Source: Cladosporium sp. IMV 00045
Lineage: Eukaryota > Ascomycota > Dothideomycetes > Cladosporiales > Cladosporiaceae
Assembly (NCBI GenBank): GCA_001931905.2
Contig: MSJI02000391.1
Location: 6,018 to 23,521, forward strand
Reading direction: 5' to 3'
Length of the DNA stretch: 17,504 bases
Program-made: the position numbers and the translations under genes
The notes under the pieces: model-generated
Seen by the model: only the letters and a program-made list of their open reading frames with translations
What the model was told of the DNA's origin: nothing
Database searches by the model: none
Part shown: in pieces, positions 13,853-17,504 of the stretch
Layout: each line of letters opens with the position of its first letter
How positions within the stretch are numbered: position 1 is the first letter of the stretch

Positions 13853-14578
13853 ATGGCGTCCATCGAAGAACCAAAGCTCATCAGCTCGACGACAGTCTGG
13901 TCCTTGATATCCACCGTCGTCATCCTCGTCGCCGGCTACGCTGCCTCTCGCCAACTACTCCCATCAACCGCGTCCAACAAGAAACGCTTCCGCTTCATTT
14001 GGCACTCCACCGATGCCTTGATCCACTTTATCTTGGAGGGCGGCTACCTCTACAACTGCTTCCTCTGCAGCAGCACACTCGCTGACGCCAGCGTCACCGC
14101 TTCCGAATACCTCCCGCCAAATGTGTTCTTCCTCGGCGACCAAAACAATGTCTACGGAGCAAACTACGGCACGTCGCCTATGAGCGCGCTGTGGAGGGAA
14201 TATGCCAGGGCGGACAAACGCTGGGGCGGCAGCGACCTGACTGTCATCAGCTTGGAGCTCTTGACCGTTTTCGTCGCGGGACCCATGGCCGTCTGGATTT
14301 GCTACTGCATCAAGGAGAACCGCCCGGACGCCAGTTTTTGGATGATCGTGCTCGCGACCGGAGAGCTGTATGGGGGTTGGATGACTTTCTGCCCCGAGTG
14401 GCTGTCGGGTAGCCCGAATCTGGACACGTCTAATTGGATGTTTACCTGGCTGTATCTGTTCTTCTTCAATACTCTGTGGGTCTTCATTCCTTTGTGGATT
14501 CTTTGGGATTCCTATGGAGCTATTGTTGCTGCGATGGGAGGGAAGGGGCCTGTGGAGGATGCGAAGAAGACTGCTTGA
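13853..14578 (+). CDS. EBP/EXPERA-family membrane protein (emopamil-binding-like)
   Basis: A single exon encodes 241 residues, close to the usual 220-240 for emopamil-binding proteins. The ATG at 13853 is the first in frame. The open frame extends upstream without an ATG. It has four to five hydrophobic spans, the first at about 15-30. Residues matching known EBP catalytic positions are visible: HxxxE at His58/Glu62, WREYxxxD with Glu116/Asp121 and Arg123, ELLT with Glu135/Thr138, ELYGGW, and FNTLW with Asn206/Trp209. In animals and plants EBP is the sterol delta8-delta7 isomerase of the endoplasmic reticulum. Ascomycetes generally use the unrelated ERG2 for that step, so the substrate here is uncertain. 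A stop-to-start gap of about 250 bp separates it from the kinase gene on the same strand. Confidence 0.85.
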   Translation: MASIEEPKLISSTTVWSLISTVVILVAGYAASRQLLPSTASNKKRFRFIWHSTDALIHFILEGGYLYNCFLCSSTLADASVTASEYLPPNVFFLGDQNNVYGANYGTSPMSALWREYARADKRWGGSDLTVISLELLTVFVAGPMAVWICYCIKENRPDASFWMIVLATGELYGGWMTFCPEWLSGSPNLDTSNWMFTWLYLFFFNTLWVFIPLWILWDSYGAIVAAMGGKGPVEDAKKTA

Positions 14579-14882
14579 TGCGTGACCTGGCGGCTTTTTG
14601 GTCTCATTCACTTCTTGAGGGTTTCAATTCTTGCGTTCTGTACTTCACCGTACGGCTAATGACGGACGTCTCTGGTCATCGACTACATCTCGCGAATATT
14701 TCACTTGCCCTTTCGTACTTCGCGTCATCAGCGGCCCGAATGAGGTGCTTAGCAATGCATTCACTCCACCTCTGTGCGGTACATGAATAAATTGCTGCTA
14801 CGACACGTCGCGACTTCTCTCTCACATTCCGCCTCTACTTAATAGCCCATCTACGCATCTTACCAAAACCGCCTTTTTCAAC

Positions 14883-15819
14883 ATGCAGCAACCGTTGATG
14901 GCGAACCTCATCCACACCCTTTGGCAGAGCAAGGCGAAAGGCGAGTCTACCTCGAGCGAGCTAGACAGCAACGCTAAGCAGTCAACCCTGAAGAGAAAGT
15001 TCGACGACATGTAAGCAAATCGTTTCGGCTCCACTCGAACCAATACTAACAGCTTCTTCCAGGGACGGCCTCTACTCAAGCGACACCCTGGACATCATCG
15101 TCGGATCCGCCAATCGAGTCAAAACTTTCAAGTCTCACCGCAACCTCCTCATCGGCAAATCCGTCTACTTCGAGCGCAAGCTCAAGGCCGATCCCTCCAA
15201 GTCCTCATTCACCTTCGACGACGAGGAAGTCGAAATCTACGAACGCGTGCAAGAGTGGCTCTATTCCGGCAAAATCACGCCTATCAGTGAGAAGGTCCAG
15301 CAAAACCAGTACCGCTTCTCCCCAGCGTCTTCGGAGATCCCGTCCTCCGCAACCTGGAAAAAGACCGAGTCCCCAATCCCCTCTGAAAAGAAAATCGCCG
15401 ACTTCAGAAAACAAATCGCCGAAGAGGACAGCGACTTCGCCGACGACTTCATCGCTGGCTCGGAAGAGCCAGAAGACGAAGAAGAAGAAGCCCCCTACCC
15501 ACTCGACTCCCTCACCCTCACCAAACTCTACGCCCTCGCCGAGCGTCTCAAGATCGACGGCCTGTGCTTTCACGTAATGCTCTTGCTGCGCGATCGCCTC
15601 AAATACGATCCTGAGCTTCTCGGTCGCTGCCTCATCTACGCTTTCAAGCGTTGCCAGGATCCTGAGACTCTTCTCCGTCGCGAGCTGGCCGCTTTCGCCG
15701 CGACGGCTGATCCGATTGAGGAGTTCATGTGGCAGTTGGATCCGGATGATTTGGAGAAGGAGTTGATGTTTGAGCTGCTTTCGAAGGTCGTTGTTGAGAT
15801 GGCTGAGTTGCGCGGTTAG
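14883..15819 (+). CDS. BTB/POZ domain protein with acidic insertion
   Basis: Two exons (14883-15010, 15063-15819) encode 294 residues. The 52-bp intron has a GTAAGC donor, an ACTAAC branch site and a TTCCAG acceptor, and splits the codon of Met43. The N-terminus carries a basic KRKFDD stretch. The BTB fold starts at about 48 with SDTLDIIVG, followed by FKSHRNLLIGKSVYFERKL and VQEWLYSGKI (to about 113). The expected next BTB helix, LTKLYALAERLKIDGL, appears only after about 75 inserted residues with many Glu/Asp (about 163-187). The C-terminal part is helical and charged. Fungal BTB proteins of this type are often cullin-3 adaptors or uncharacterised, so no partner can be named. A second ATG five codons downstream is a possible alternative start. 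Confidence 0.86.
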
Positions 15820-16882
15820 GGTGGGGTGAAAAGTCTGTTCGAACTGCTATGTTATGAGATGAACAGCGTGGGTAGGCATCATGGGTGCTGGCCTGGGGGT
15901 TTTATCGACTTTGTCTGCGGTTGAAATGGCGAACGGTCAATCCAGGAAGGAATAGCGATTTCTAAGGGGGCTGAGAGTTTCTTGGGGCTCGGATAGCTGC
16001 GGAAACCTCTTTCGTTTCCGTGTTGTGGCGTTTCTCTGGACTAAGGCCAACGTAAGGTTGAAGCATCGGGGAGCTTTCTAGCAAGGCACATGTTTTGAAG
16101 TAATTCGAAGCAAAGGTTTCAGTAAATGAATTATCGAGAGAGGTTGCTTGGTTACATGACAAAATTTCTTATTCTGTCGTAGTGTCTTTCAGGTCGTAAT
16201 ATTGGACAAGGTAGATAGCAATGTAAACGGTTGTCATCAACTTGATCATGTATCCATGCGTTAAGCAATCATACGATTGGTAGTTGGTGATGTATGGAGA
16301 AGCATTGCGAGCTTCACATAGCTCCCAGAATGATAGACTCATGGTCTTGGGGGTTTGGGCCATATTCTTTGACGAATGAATAATCAAGACCTGACAACGG
16401 CTCCATCAATCTCGTTTAGTAATCTATGAGAATGGATTGATATGGCTCGAAACATTCGACTATTACGTGTGTGCGATAGTGAAGTGTGATATGATAACAA
16501 TGATGTGACAAGAAAATGCAAGTACTTATATGTAGGTATTTTTCTATTCACTTCGAGAAGAGAAGTGGCATGTGAGCATGTGAAAGCCAAGAGCGACCGA
16601 CGGGTGCCTGAGGCTAAAACCGCCCGGCTGGTCACCAAAACGTCAGAGAGCGTTTTCACGAACTGCTGGAGCAACTCGTGCACCCTTTCCCCAGGACGCG
16701 GCCAACGGACACAATCACCTGCCTGTCATTCCCAGATCCAGCACGTAATAATAAACTTCTACAAACCACCCACGCCGGCACCTCAGCCCGTCATCCGATC
16801 CTTCGCACCAGCCCGCCACGGCTCCGCCATCACCAACACATTCCCTGCAAAAACCTGAATCCGGGGCTGCTCGCCGTTGTAG
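15820..16882. other. Intergenic region, AT-rich in the middle
   Basis: About 1 kb follows the BTB gene. The part from roughly 16080 to 16560 is visibly richer in A and T than the flanking genes. Minus-strand open frames there are short and do not resemble proteins. The right end is probably the promoter and leader of the gene entering at the window edge. I see no repeat family or RNA gene. Confidence 0.55.
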
Positions 16883-17215
16883 AGCAGTCTGCCGCTCACC
16901 ACGGCTTCCTCGTCCACGCCCAAGAAGCGAAAGCTCGCGCCGTTTGCATCCCTTTCCCAGTCCGACCGTGAGCCGCCGGCAGAGTTCGACGAGGCCACAT
17001 ACGAACAGCACCAACGCGAGTCATCCTCTCCACGACCCCAGAGCGGAGCGCCAAGTCCGGTCGAAGGTCGCGCGTCACCTTCGACAAACCCCAGAGCCGG
17101 AGCGTTGCCGCCTCACGTATTAGAAGAGGTTGCGAGTGCCGGTGCTGCACCAGCGGGACAGAGCCCAAGCGGCGCATTTGCTGAGATCACCATTGACAGC
17201 GGGAGCAGTGTGGAT

Positions 17216-17504
17216 ATGTCTGGCAGCGAGAATGGCACGGACAATTCCGTGAAGGCGGATGGTGATGCTGAGAGGATTGAGATACAGAGAGCAGCGAGCC
17301 CGGCAAAGAGGAGTGCCGGAGAGATGGAGGGTACTGGAAAGAGCGAGAACAGCGCAGAGCAGCAGGATTCTTATGAGGACGTTGCCATGGCTGGTACTTC
17401 AAACGATCTGTACGACCAAGATACTGGCGCAAACAGCGCTGCTACATCGGCGCCAGGAACAATGACGACAAACACCTCGGCGACAAGCTTCCAGTCGGAC
17501 GAAC
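17216..17504 (+). CDS. Unrecognised disordered protein, 5' part only (runs off window)
   Basis: An open frame runs to the last base without a stop, so the gene is truncated by the window edge. The first ATG in any frame downstream of about 16580 is at 17216, with G at -3. The visible residues are Ser-, Gly-, Asp-, Glu- and Thr-rich and look disordered, with a basic SPAKRSAGEMEG segment. The same frame is open without ATG back to 16883 and encodes protein-like sequence including TPKKRKL, a classic nuclear-localisation pattern (16919-16936). A TAG at 16880-16882 could be a splice acceptor. The true N-terminus may therefore lie in an upstream exon. No family can be named from this portion. A nuclear role is inference. 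Confidence 0.6.
   Translation, partial: MSGSENGTDNSVKADGDAERIEIQRAASPAKRSAGEMEGTGKSENSAEQQDSYEDVAMAGTSNDLYDQDTGANSAATSAPGTMTTNTSATSFQSDE

Noticed and set aside
15962..16683. Minus-strand open frames of 66-99 codons in the AT-rich spacer
   Set aside because: No domains, no splice logic linking them, and the region has non-coding base composition.

Overview
The window looks like nuclear DNA of a filamentous ascomycete (Pezizomycotina). Dothideomycetes is my best guess, made from general gene character and not from any marker. The genes are split by short GT-AG introns (46-152 bp) with fungal-type donors (GTATGT, GTAAGT, GTGAGT) and CTAAC/CTAAT-like branch sites. Coding blocks are separated by 0.15-2 kb of non-coding sequence, and several families are fungal in character (DUF6536, GT90/CAP10, aquaglyceroporin). 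I see no operons, CRISPR arrays, insertion sequences or intact transposons.

Layout, left to right: (1) 615-2475 (+), a two-exon gene for a 600-residue low-complexity protein rich in Gly, Met and Pro. (2) 2624-4101 (-), a GT90/CAP10-type glycosyltransferase with an N-terminal membrane anchor, convergent with gene 1. (3) 5070-7502 (-), a three-exon DUF6536 polytopic membrane protein. (4) 8609-9915 (-), a five-exon aquaglyceroporin. (5) 11901-13601 (+), a three-exon glycerol kinase, divergent from gene 4. (6) 13853-14578 (+), an emopamil-binding-protein (EBP/EXPERA) family membrane protein. (7) 14883-15819 (+), a two-exon BTB/POZ protein. (8) From 17216 (+), running off the right edge, the start of a disordered and probably nuclear protein. 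Splice sites were derived by hand from frame continuity and conserved family motifs. Every multi-exon model closes in frame.

The clearest functional relationship is between genes 4 and 5. A glycerol-conducting channel and the kinase that traps glycerol as glycerol-3-phosphate sit head to head across about 2 kb. This is a eukaryotic arrangement reminiscent of the bacterial glpF-glpK pair. The shared upstream region holds a perfect 12-bp inverted repeat (11239-11284) whose arms carry GC-box/CreA-like motifs. The other genes show no obvious pathway link.

I did not find a convincing new defence or mobile system. The most unusual items are the divergent glycerol pair with its inverted repeat, the EBP-family protein with intact catalytic residues, the odd low-complexity protein at the left, and the open frame that extends upstream of the first ATG at the right edge.
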